Source of the DNA: Diploscapter coronatus
Lineage: Eukaryota > Nematoda > Chromadorea > Rhabditida > Rhabditidae
Length of the DNA stretch: 64,000 bases
Assembly (NCBI GenBank): GCA_964036155.1
Contig: OZ038423.1
Coordinates: 2,495,249-2,559,248, forward strand
Direction of reading: 5' to 3'
Position 1 is the first letter of the stretch. Each line of letters opens with the position of its first letter. Below, one piece after another: positions 25,836 to 37,137 of this stretch. The notes under the pieces are model-generated. The model saw nothing but the letters and a program-made list of their open reading frames with translations, made no database searches and was not told the DNA's origin. A program made the translations under genes and the position numbers.

Positions 25836-25971
25836 GTAAGTTTTCGATCCGATATAAGATTCATCATTGTCTAATGTTCACTTATCCATAATGACGAATA
25901 GTGAATTGAAAGTAGACTAAAATATTTCTCAGCAAGATTCAAATATCGGATCGACAACTTCCAACGTTTGG
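25836..25971. mobile_element. Family A inverted-repeat element, copy 2
   Basis: It matches the reverse complement of the element at 16,842-16,970 over its length: TCATTGTCTAATG, CTTATCCATAATGACGAATA, TATTTCTCAGCAA and TTCAAATATCGGATCGACAA are shared or nearly so. It ends in CTTCCAACGTTTGG. The left terminus is more decayed and abuts a poly-A/T run. Confidence 0.85.
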
Positions 25972-27202
25972 TATCTGAGAAGCCCAGATTAAATTTCGTA
26001 GAAAATTATATCAAAACGATAATGAAGAAAACTTCTAGGACGAAAAAACAATTCTAAACATCGAACGAGAATGTGCAAATTGAATGAAATTGAGATTTGG
26101 AAAATTCTGTAACATATTTAATTCGATTTTTGGAAATTTATTTCAATCGGATAAAGATCCAAAGAAAAACGGAATCCTCAAATCTCACGGAAAGCGATGT
26201 AGAAGTCCAGGATGCTGCGGGCACATGTGCGTGTGTGTAACACAACAAAGAACAGCATGGAAAAACTGGGAAATGAAGGAACGCAAAGAAATAGCACAAA
26301 GAATTGGGAGAAAACAGGGAGCAAAACGAGAAGTCAGAGAGAAAAATGACTGCGATACAGCACTGCAATGAAAGAGGCAAGACGAGAGTGCCTGATAGCA
26401 AAAAACGAGGGAGAAAAAGAGAAATAAAACGTTCTTCTTCATGATGGATAAAGTTTATTATGGATCGGGGGAAATTTTCTTGAAGAAAGAATTTTTGATT
26501 CAACGTGTAATTTTGAAGAAGGAAGTTGGATTGATGAATGACTACAACCGTTTCGATTAGTAATTAAGTTTTCTTCGACATACAAAATTACTTGTTAATC
26601 AATGTGTGTATTCTGTCTTGTATGTTTCAAGAACTATCATAACATTATTGTCTGATTTCACATTATTCAGTGCTCTGCTATTATGTTTGCAGAAGCTTTA
26701 AATTTACCTCGACTTTTGACATAAAATTTCACTTTTACAATTTTCAAATAAAAATTTACAAGTAGCGTTTCCATGTAAGACCACTGCTAAATCGTGTCGT
26801 TGGCTAACTTTCGTCGGTCGTAAATTTTTTGTCATTTAGGAATCTGAGAATTCGGTGGAACGCGATTTAGTCTAAATGTGAAGTACAGGGTTGCGCTCCG
26901 GAGCATTTTCATTTACAATTGGGTATTTTCAGGCATCGTCCAGGTGTGGAAAAATTGCAAGAACTCTGTACTTTCAACCCTTCTATCGTTTGTCTGTATC
27001 TTCTTCACGTTCACACATTGCATTGTCATGTTTTTCGCTGTTCATCAATTTGTATTAGCATTAATCACTCTAAACTAGAGAAATCTCGGAAATTTTCACT
27101 GCAGACGACTTCTGAAACCTACGTTTCATCTGTAGACGAGGCATTTAAACGATAGCCTTGTCAGCAATCTGGGTAGAATGTTCCTTTTTAGCATCGCGTC
27201 GC

Positions 27203-27231
27203 TACACACACACATACGCGCGCGCGCGCCC
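27203..27231. repeat. (CA)n(CG)n alternating tract
   Basis: CACACACACATA runs into about six CG dinucleotides. Alternating purine-pyrimidine tracts of this kind can adopt Z-DNA. It begins a locally GC-richer block (27,200-27,430) in which I see no credible gene. Confidence 0.85.
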
Positions 27232-27931
27232 GGCTGCGTTCACAAACGAGTGAGTTTGGCCAAGGAAAGGACACACCCAATGATGAAGAAACGCCCCGAG
27301 TCGAGGGAGGCCCGTATCGCGAAATGCACAGATGAAGCGAGAAACTTCGGCGAGATGATAAGATGGACATAGGGCCACGAGTCGTACTGGGAGTGGGAAC
27401 GCCCTAAGCGAGAACCGCCGCCCATCTCATCGCGACAAGAGTAAATCGGAAGACAAACCGCCGATACTAAGACCAGAAATGTGCACGCCCAAAATCAGCG
27501 TAGAGAAGAAGAAATGATAAATTATCAAACCGGGAAATTTTCTGCCGTCTAAATAAACAAGTTCGACACTTTAGGACGGGCGAGCAGTGAAGAAATACTA
27601 CAGTAGTAGGAAACTAGGAAAAGGTTATCGATATGTATTTCTGAGAATTGAACTTTTATCGATGTTTTGTAACTAATCAATAGCATTCAATGTACAATTG
27701 CAACTAATAAAGAACGCTGACTAAAATCAAATGTGATTGATCAATTGATTCGCAAACTAGAAAATATTCTCAGTAATGACATTGATTTGTAACTTCCCAG
27801 CGATTTTCGCTGACGAAGCGAAAAAATCTCCGAAAAGGGCGCGATAGAAAATTGGGTAAATAGTCTGACTCGAAGAAAAAAGCACTAGCGTCTAAAATGA
27901 TTTTTCTCGTAATTACAGTATTGTATGACCA

Positions 27932-28297
27932 TTATTTATTGATTTGCTTACCAAAGTTTGAACAATGAAGTTTTATATTTGATCTTTTGGTTAAAATAAA
28001 CTTGTCGGCCTTTTGGCTCAGCTTATTAATAAAAATGTTATGAAAAGATGTGTATTTTATTACTGAAAGATATTCTACTTTGGTGTATTTATATTCAAAA
28101 AGTTGAGTTTTGGGTGCGTTAGTGATGCAATTCGGGAGTCGAAAATACATGCGAATTAATAGCCTTTCATCGTCGTTAGTCACACATTCTAAAGATGATT
28201 TGGCACCGCGTTTTATTCGAGCCATAAAATAAGACTCGCTTTGAAAATTTTTGGGGATAATTTTTCGTAGTATTATTTTTGCTAAAAATTGAACCAC
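27932..28297 (-). CDS. Candidate open frame, unknown
   Basis: An uninterrupted 121-codon minus-strand frame in AT-rich DNA, with a protein-like mix of residues (rich in K, N, I, with LLIRMYFRLPN and KYTKVEYLSV). I recognise no domain, signal peptide or membrane segment, and there is no neighbour to support it. It could be an exon of a spliced gene, a decayed gene or a chance frame; chance is the most likely. Confidence 0.12.
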   Translation of the reverse strand: MVQFLAKIILRKIIPKNFQSESYFMARIKRGAKSSLECVTNDDERLLIRMYFRLPNCITNAPKTQLFEYKYTKVEYLSVIKYTSFHNIFINKLSQKADKFILTKRSNIKLHCSNFGKQINK

Positions 28298-29629
28298 CCT
28301 TTCAAACTACAAAAAGACTGCGTTTTGGTACTTTATTGTACGGTAAAAATGAGGAAGTTAAATTTTCCAACAAGTACGAGGATGACATTTGTAAAAATCT
28401 TTGCTACTGCTGCTGCAAAAAGTTTCAATTGAAAGACGACGCGAGGTGAAGACGGCTAAGTGGCTGGGTAAATTCGCGAGCACGTAAAATACGATCATGA
28501 ATTAAAGAACTCTAGAAAGTATCTTGGACGGTATTTTCAGCCTACCTTTCATCATGCAATTCGGGATTTTCCCAAATTCGTTTTACGTGAACCAAATATG
28601 GATCGTTTGTAGAAGTAAAGACCTTGAAAGCGTAGAGCTATGAACTGAAACAAGTGGGCGGACGTGGCGAAAATAAGGAAGGGCGAGAAAGATGAAACAC
28701 TTGCTGCGATACGGCGCATAGAGTCGAGTTCAGGTTGGGAATGGGAAAAGGGAAAGGGGTGAAAGAACTTATCTTGCGAAACTTTATTTGAGGAGTCTTG
28801 ATAACTTGTAGTGGTATTGGGTAACAATAGATCTTTAAAATAAAAGTTGGAAGGAAAAATATCTCGATCAGAAAGTTACTTTGAATTGACGTAGAGTACT
28901 GTATAAATGTCTGTTCCATCTATTTTTAGCCACACTTCCGCAAATATTGGCGTACAAAGTAAGAGTTCGTTCGCGTCGGAGCGCTGTGGTAAGGCTAAGG
29001 TCACTCGTCCGTATGAATGGATGTTGAGTTTTTACGAATCGTAATGAGAGAAAGTAGGATTAAGGAACTAAAATAGATGCAGGATGTGATTCATGAAAAA
29101 GTCAAGATGTTACGCAAAAATGCAACATCGCGCTGCAAAATGACCGTAATCAGATTCATTTAGCTAATCACGAAAAATGAACGACTTCTTTAAATCTTCG
29201 GTCCCTAATTACCTCCAGGATTTTAGCGCAGAACATCCTAATCAAATGTGAAAAGAGTGCAGGGAAGAATCAGGGAGTGCGCAAAAATCGCATAGCGCCG
29301 ATTTGTGATCTTTCAAATGAAAAGTCGCTACGTGAATATCGTAGTGGAAATGTCGAGGGATAGGTTTTCGATTGGATTTGTAGAATAAAAACTTTCAAGC
29401 TCGAAACCATACATTCGCTGTTCTTTTGAAAATGGTCTCATTATTTCAAAAATTTCAACACATACAAAAATCAATAGCAAGAAAGGTCGATACCATAAAT
29501 GTAAACAAATAGTTGACCGAAAATCAAAGTGTTGTACATTTTGAAAAAAAAAAATCCAGAGAACTGGTACGTGACATTTTAACGTCGATTTCGCGGAAAC
29601 TATAACGTACTTTAAAGATCGAAAAAGTT

Positions 29630-30280
29630 CGTGCTGCATGCGCCAATCGTGCGCGATCTTGCGATTTTCTCAATTGGGCTATTTTTGCGCGACCGACATC
29701 TCGAAATAGCAACATCTTTTACAACCTCTTCGTCGAGTACCCTAATTTTCGATATCTCGACCTTCGTTCGTTCGCTATCTTTCAGTACAACTTTAGAAAC
29801 TCTTTCCCAAACTTCTTTGCCAAAGTCGGCGAACAGTTACTTTTTCGAACTGCTCTAAACTGCTGATTCATTCAATTTACTCGTTAGGACAAGGCGCGGT
29901 GTCTTTTTGTTTGACTTGGCGCGATTTGCGCCAGACGGGATTGAATTTCCATGGTTCAACATTTGCACAGACAATTTTCGACCATTCACCTAACCGAGTG
30001 CGATTTTTGGCGCACCGAGATAGAAAAGGTCTATTTTTATCGAGCGGTTACTCGTTCGCATTATCGAGTACTCAACGAACGCCTAGGCCCCTATTCAGTC
30101 GGGGGTTTTGAGTCAGCACTACGACTCCAAATTCGTCGATACGCGAACAAAAAAGAACTCGGTAAATTTAGCGTGATTTTTTCTTCGAAGTTGTCACTAC
30201 GAACGCAGTTGAGGAACTACTTTTCAAGTGCAATTTTTTTAACGGAGCGTCATAATGAACAAAATAATGAAATTTAGAGT
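29630..30280 (+). other. Possible decayed coding block
   Basis: Three overlapping or adjacent plus-strand frames (29631-29858, 29899-30111, 29951-30277) lie in a stretch that is less AT-rich than its surroundings and unusually rich in TTCG. No single frame is open throughout, splice sites do not join the frames convincingly, and no family is recognisable. A relic gene or pseudogene would fit; so would unusual non-coding sequence. Confidence 0.2.
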
Positions 30281-31084
30281 TTAGAAAATGTGCAAAATTG
30301 TTTTTTGTTCCGGTGGAATAAAGTCATTGAAATTTAATGATAACTTACAAATATGAATATCGCTGAAGCTTATTCGTTTCGCAATACTCACAGAATCGAT
30401 TTCCGGTTTTTCAATTTGTGTGATAATAGTGTTGTAATCGGCATTTGAACGAATAGTGCCATTCATTCAGATAAAATTGATACTCACTAATTTCCGCGAA
30501 GCCTACATTTTCCAAGACGAATATGATGATGATGCATAGAAAGAGGACAAGACATACATGCAGTAATCTGCCAAAAGAATAGCTAAAAATTGAAACCTTC
30601 AAACGAAGAAAAGACGATTACACGCATATTAAATCAAGATTTAAATTCAGCAGACACATGATAATGAACAGATTATGAGGAAATTGAAAATAACCATATG
30701 AAATCTTCGCTTTTAAGGCTTCGTAAGTCTTGGCTGATGAGAAAAAATATTGAAAGCAGGGGTAACTTATTGAACGCCGAAATTTTTGCTAACATATTCT
30801 TGGAGATAAAATTTTTTAGAAAAAAAGCATGAATAAAGGACATATCAGTCTATTTTTCTGAAGATCGACATTTTCGATTCAAAGAAAAAAACCAAGTAAA
30901 GAAGCATGGTGATAAAAATAGTAGTTTAAAGATAAAAAAAAGTCAACGAAAAGATCTCATTAAGGTCAACGTTTACAACCCTTTTACGGTAATCCTGTAA
31001 GAGCGAATTATCGTGGAGCACAAAAATAGCGTCCAAAAAATGCGGAACGAAAAATTCGTCTGTCAAGCGATTTACGTTGAGTAA

Positions 31085-31132
31085 AAATTAGCCGAAAGGT
31101 CGAGATCGATCACATGAAAAATCGGCTAATTT
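31085..31132. repeat. Hairpin with 11-bp perfect stem
   Basis: AAATTAGCCGA at 31085-31095 pairs perfectly with TCGGCTAATTT at 31122-31132. The loop is 26 nt. Confidence 0.6.
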
Positions 31133-32490
31133 GCACGAAGAAGGAGTTATTTTTGGAAGTACACGCCCTTATTCGTTAATTGCGATTAAATTGGCTGTAA
31201 GGAATTACAGGTGATCTTGAACGGAACGTAATCAAGAAAGATCGAAAAATAAAAGTAAAACATTGTTGAAGAAAAAAGGTTTAAAAAATCCGAGAGATTA
31301 AAACTAATTTGAAACTATAATTGTTGGGGTAGGTATCTACAAAATCAATGAATCTTAATAGGTTTCAACTAAATTTGGGAATTGATAAAAATAATTTGAT
31401 TATTAGTGTGTTCACAGCATATACCGTCTTATGCAGAAAAATAAACCTCGTTTAGCTTGATCGAATTGAGTTATTCTTCAAAAATTTCTACTTTTCATTA
31501 TCAATGGGAATTCCTCTCTCCCTAGCTGGAAAGGGGGAAGCGCGAGGCCTTTCGTTGACTCTGGTCTCTGACTCTCTCGTTCTCTTCTGTTGTTATACTA
31601 TTTTCACTCGCGGCTCGCACCATCGCCTCTGCCTTGAACAATAGGCAACGGCTTTCTCGCAGATAATGGAGAGTATCGTTGTGAAATTCTTGGAAATATT
31701 TGCTTCAGGCGATTGTTGTATAGGAGATTTCAAAAAATTCAATTTGAAAAAATCGTCAAAACGGGATTACAGCAAAAATTCAAAACAATGCTCGGTTTTA
31801 GTCGTAAATGGATTTTTGTAAGGCCGTCTGAAATACGGCATACGGTGCTTTTTACTGGAGTATTGATAAGCGTACGCGTCAGGTTAATCCTCAAGAATAC
31901 AAAATGGCTTGAAATGATCTCAGTCGGTTTTAAATTGTCTATTCTAATGCGCTAACGACAAACACAATAGAAGGATTTCAGCACAACACGTCTGACGAAA
32001 TTCAAAGAGATTTCGAATTTCAAAAGATAGCTAGAAGCTGCCCGATTTTGAGAATTGTGTAGGTTGATGTTTGGATGAAAATGAGATATGTTTTTTAATG
32101 AAAATTGGGAACTAAATGAAACCATCGTTTTGTATTGGCGAATTGGAACTATAGTTAAATATTGCATATAAAAATAGGATAAAATGATATCTTTCAAAAT
32201 ATTTTATAGCGAAATTTATCTAAAACTGGCTAATAAGCCTTCCCCAAGCGTTGATAGTTAACAACTTTCAAAAATCCCATTTATGGCTTCAATTTAATGC
32301 AACCAAATTTACGAATCTAGTCACGAAACATGGTTCAAAATTTGTCGGGGTTTTCCAAATTTTGAAGGGTTTCAAAATATCGGATTAAAACCACCTTCAA
32401 TAATGCAGATCTTCGTATAATTTCTATAAAAATTTTAAACTAAAAATACGAAAAGAACCTAAAAGTTTTTTTAGAGGTAACCTGCAAAAT

Positions 32491-32576
32491 TAGTTGCATA
32501 CGAAATAGTATGGAGAAGAGTCTTTTTCCTAGCAAACTATGCTGTTTCGCATATGACGATGCTACGATGCAACAAC
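32491..32576. repeat. Foldback element with core motif
   Basis: AGTTGCATACGAAATAGTATGG on the left is mirrored on the right by ACTATGCTGTTTCGCATATG and GCATCGTAGCATCG-type sequence ending in GATGCAACAACTTTT. It carries the GAAATAGTATGG core found in foldbacks inside introns further right. Confidence 0.6.
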
Positions 32577-34901
32577 TTTTCCAAATTGCTTAAAATAGAG
32601 AAAGACAGATTATGATGAAAATAGTAATCTTTGAACGGGAAAATCCATGTTTGAGTGGCCAAGCGCTAATTCTTCTCTTTTCTATTTTCCCCCGAATTTT
32701 TCTATTTACAAAATTCAACAACGTGGTTGCTGTTATTTTCTCCACTTCTCATGAATGAGATTGCAGTGGTCGAAAATATGAGGTTGGATTTTTTCAAAGT
32801 GCAAAAATATTACTTTCTCTCGGTTTTTAATCATATCTCCTATCATCTCTAAAATATTTCTTCTTACTTTTTACATAGCTTTCTATAACTCTAACCTATC
32901 TGTTTTCATCTCTTCTTCTCCTATCCCTCTATAACCAACTCTACATTTTTTTATTTTCTATTTTCCCACCCACTGTCTACAAAATTCCTGAGTGATTTTT
33001 TCGACCCACAAAGACCACTCGAACTAACCGAATCAGGTCGAAAAAAACCACCTGCTTTTTGCAAAATCTTGAAAGATTTTCCGAAAAAAAACTTGTTGAT
33101 AATTAATAATTCATCAAAAAAGAAGCAATCTCAGTAATTATTATGCTCTATAGAAATATAAGGCGCTATTTGAAACATTACATAAAATGAAAATTTTGCA
33201 AGAAATAAATACGAGTATAAGCAATATGACTTAACACCTAATTAATTTAATATAATGAAAAGGTCTGTTTTAATCGTTTCCTGGCTATTTTTATCGGAAT
33301 TAACTGGTATAATCGTTGCAATTTTGTTCATTATTACGCTTTATAGTATGTTTTCACAAGGTTTCAGTATTTTGGATAGTGCTTAACCCAGTGAGCGCGT
33401 AAAATTACGTGGTCGACTAAAATTTCGAGCATAGTTTGAGCAGTAATTAGATTAAATAATTACTCATAACTGCAAACTTGAGGAAAAGTGTGAAAAATTG
33501 CGTAGATAGGGGAAGATCGTGTTAATGTAAAAATTTTCAATATTTTCTTCCAAAAATTTTGCACCTGGAAGGCAATTACTAATGGGATATTGTTAACGAA
33601 AACTTTATAAATTGAACCTATTACATCATGTTTCATTTGTGGTTTCAGGTTTAAATCCGGCCTATTCATGAATGGAGGAATGATTCTGGAATTGTATGGG
33701 GTGGCCTTAAATGGACATATAATCCTTGCTAATGGCTAACATTATGTATGATATCATGCTAAATGGACATTCCATATCAGGGAAATGAGACGAAATAAGA
33801 AGTAGCATGCAAATGTCGTCAAAGGAACAAATAAATATCGTTACATAAATTGAGAAATATCACCTCAATTGTCAATGCATATCACTGACCTAATTAATGT
33901 TATTTCGTGCAACGATATATGTTAATTGTCAGAAATATGTTCTGATTATTAAATTACTAAAATCTTGAAAATATAAACTGCATGCTTCAAAAATAAAGAT
34001 CATTAAAAATGGAAATTGAAATCCAATTCGCGACTGACCTGAGCGACAATTAAAGTGTTTATTTAGGCAATTTGTTTGTTGTTATTTACATCAGGTGTTT
34101 TCGTTGTTACTATTATTGCAGGATTAAAAACGCATATTTCACCTGCTTTAGTATATAAAATAACATAACTGCATAGGGAAATAGTTTGATCATATAACTA
34201 GAGGTCGCAAGCCATGTCCACTCTTACCTTTAATATTGGCAGAACTTCCAACGTCGGCAGTGGGTGATCAAATCGTTCTGATCAATGCCTGAGGATATAC
34301 GATCATCACTTCTTTTATTAATTTCTAATTATTTAAAATTTTTAAAATTTCTTTATTTTTAACGTGCTAAGATATTGTTTGATAATTATTGTTGACATAC
34401 TCAAGAGATTAATGTAATGGCAAAAGCGTAGTGTCAAATTAGTAGGGTGCTAACTAATTTATGTATCTATAGTAACTCATTACTTTATTCATAAATTAAA
34501 TTAAAACACGTATGAATAAATATATTTACGGAAGTAGTTTGACCAAATATACTCAACTTTAATTGACTGTATGCCAAAGAAATCCACCGCATGTTTTTCG
34601 CGATGAAACTCAAAGATTTGAAGGTGAAAGTAATTGGCTTCGATGACGCAGGTCGCGGTTATGTTTTCTCTCAAATCCATGCCTCGAAACCTAAGATACA
34701 AGATTTTACCTAAGTTTATTGATTAGGTCACTTTATTTTTGAAGGTGAACGGTACATTTAGCCTAATCTAGCAGAAATGCAAAATCCCGCAGTTATAGCC
34801 AATTTGGTTTCTAGAAACTTTAGGAAAGATTCTAGGCTTAGTTGGATAGTGTATTCTAGAACATAGAACATTCTCCTTACCTAGCCTTGTACTTCCGACA
34901 T

Positions 34902-34935
34902 TTTCTCTCGAATAACTATTGTCATTCGAGAGAAA
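34902..34935. repeat. Perfect 12-bp hairpin
   Basis: TTTCTCTCGAAT at 34902-34913 and ATTCGAGAGAAA at 34924-34935 are exact reverse complements around a 10-nt loop (AACTATTGTC). The stem is short for a microRNA precursor. It could be a structured RNA element or a palindromic protein-binding site; no gene is adjacent. Confidence 0.8.
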
Positions 34936-36695
34936 TTAGCATAATACCGGAATTACACTTACCCTTATTCTTCTCAATTCGTAACTTTTTGTATTGTTAC
35001 GCAAGTTATTCAGTGCTTGGAACACCTTTACTCCGACTATCATTGATTAGTGTTTTTTGATGAAAACCTAGTAATTTAGTGCCATTCCATAATTCAAACT
35101 TTTCTTACATGTCATTTCTTTTGGATCTCTACATTTTTTATTTTGATTCTTACCTACTCTTTCGAACTTAAAAATAAGAATACCTGTTCAGTTTCGCTTT
35201 TTCGAACGGCTAGTGAAATCTTAGATCGAGCAATTGCAGCTTCACTGTCGATTTCATGGCAATTCGACCATGAAATTCTTATGAGATGGTCTCAGATCGG
35301 AAAAGGCACATTATTTTCATTTTCACTGGATATTAGCCAACTGATTTGATGACGAAATATGTCGAAGCCTATTTTCGGATATATACAGGGCTGTCGGCAG
35401 AGTGTAAATCCTTGTCTACTATAACATGCGCAATATCATACCCATTTTTTTCTTTCCATGCTTTCTCATGTGATGAGCGTTTATAAACATTTGTCAGCGA
35501 GTTTTTCGTCGATAGTCTTGGATATGTACGTAAGATAAACTATTAGTACATAACTGCTTTTCATATTATTCTAAATTTTAAATAAACATGACAATTTATT
35601 CAAAACGTAATTTCTCATTTTTTCGACCAATTCACAAAATTAAACCCTATCAAAGATCCAATAGTAACTTCGAATACAATAGTCTAGTGCCACTTTCGAT
35701 CTTGACCTTGCTAATAACTTCCTAATTTCCTCGCATGGCCTTAATCGCATTTGCATATAATAGCATAGTCGAAGTATTTCGTTTCGATCATAGGTTATCC
35801 ACTCCAGAACAGGATTTTCCTGTCAATATTCTCGTTTTGCGTCGATTTTCACGGGGTTTTTGGGAATTCTTCAGATTTATTTCATCCGGAATTTTTCGGC
35901 TATTTTTTATCGTAAGTCTAGGGGATTTTCAAGCAGGTGTCCTCGAAATTCCCCGAGGCAGAGTTTGGAAAAAGCGGGAAAATGGGCCTAGATTTTGCGA
36001 TATGCGAACGGGATTTGGCCCTCGGATGGAGGTGAAATCCGAGTGAAAATCGGCACCAAGCTAGCCACTATGAAAACTAGCGTGGCGAAATTAGAGAAAA
36101 CGAAATTTTAATGCGAAAAAGAAAGAAAAGCGAAAATCGTGGAAGTTGCGCAAAAACGGTCGTTAGCCTAGTCATAATGGAGAGTTTTCACTCAAATAGC
36201 AATCACTTGCTTATTTATTTTGATTTCATTTTAGGGAGATTTGTTGTTATTTTTGCCGAAGCTATGTTTCAGATTTTTATGCAAGTCTAGTAGAATTAAA
36301 TAATTGTTGATTTCAATTGCGGTCATAGAAATACTGGAAAGTTTAAATAGTAATAGACACCGCAAATGATCTTACCTTCAAATTTCTTGATAATCGAAAT
36401 ATTTGAAACATGGTATTACTTACGTTGGCTCAATAACTAACGTTGATTACTATGCCCATTAATGTTCCAAATCTCTGAAACATACCCCCATCATCTAACG
36501 GAATAATATTCGTTTGTCTGGATCATGCATTCGTATTATTATCAAGCCATAGCCGATGGCATCCTCTTGTATTTCCCGTGTTCCTTTCTTCTTTAGTTTT
36601 TTCGCCCTCGTGCCATTCCTTTGCATAACGTTATCCGCTAGCCTCCTTTGAATACAATGATGGCTATATCCTCTTCTGTATTGTATATCTCTTCC

Positions 36696-36955
36696 GGATT
36701 CTTGTTAGACCACTTAGACATACGACGATTCATCTTTATCCATCAGTTTGTGTCAAATAGCTTATGCTGCATTTTAAAATTATGTTTCATTCAATCGTAG
36801 GTCATCATTGAAGATTCTTCGGCTACTTTTGATCTTTATTCGAATCATTTATACAGCGATAGCTTTTCTGGATTCTTGTTAGAGCACTTGGAACATGTCA
36901 ACTCATTTTCATCCATTATTTTGCTCATGAATCTTACAAATATGTTTCAATTAAT
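36696..36955. repeat. Direct repeat upstream of the basic-protein gene
   Basis: Unit 1 (36696-36795) and unit 2 (36869-36955) both start GGATTCTTGTTAGA(C/G)CACTT. Both continue with CAT(C/T)TTT(A)TCATCCAT(C/T)A(G/T)TTTG-like sequence and end in TATGTTTCA(T/A)T. The period is about 173 nt. They lie just upstream of the first exon at 37,138, so they may be duplicated regulatory sequence. Confidence 0.6.
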
Positions 36956-37137
36956 TAGCTACCAGTACACTATCAGAAATTATCCATGTATCCATTTCTG
37001 CGTTTATATCGTCCATAATCTTCTGAAAAATAGTATTTCATTGCAATTATGAACTCATTTTTCGATAAAACTACATTTTCCAATATCTTGATTATTTCAG
37101 GTTAGGCAATTTCAGCTCCAAAGCGAGTTTCCATGAT

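Larger units (their letters stand above)
1..37137. other. Gene-poor region
   Basis: Both strands were read for spliced exons, protein family motifs and RNA genes. Open frames here reach 120-154 codons but show no recognisable domain, no consistent splice structure and no phase-compatible neighbours, and many are the complement of purine-rich tracts. The stretch contains foldback elements, low-complexity purine tracts, microsatellites and a few TATA-like boxes, which are listed separately. It could be an intergenic regulatory landscape or part of a very large intron of a gene outside the window; the sequence does not decide between these. Confidence 0.6.

Noticed and set aside
22400..32197. 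Similar peptide pieces RAASSYILK and RAASSYLLK in frames at 22400-22684 and 31952-32197
   Set aside because: The underlying DNA is only weakly similar and the likeness does not extend, so coincidence is more likely than a shared gene or repeat.
35735..36046. Plus-strand 103-codon frame
   Set aside because: No family motif or splice partner. It ends in GC-richer sequence without further exons and is best regarded as chance.
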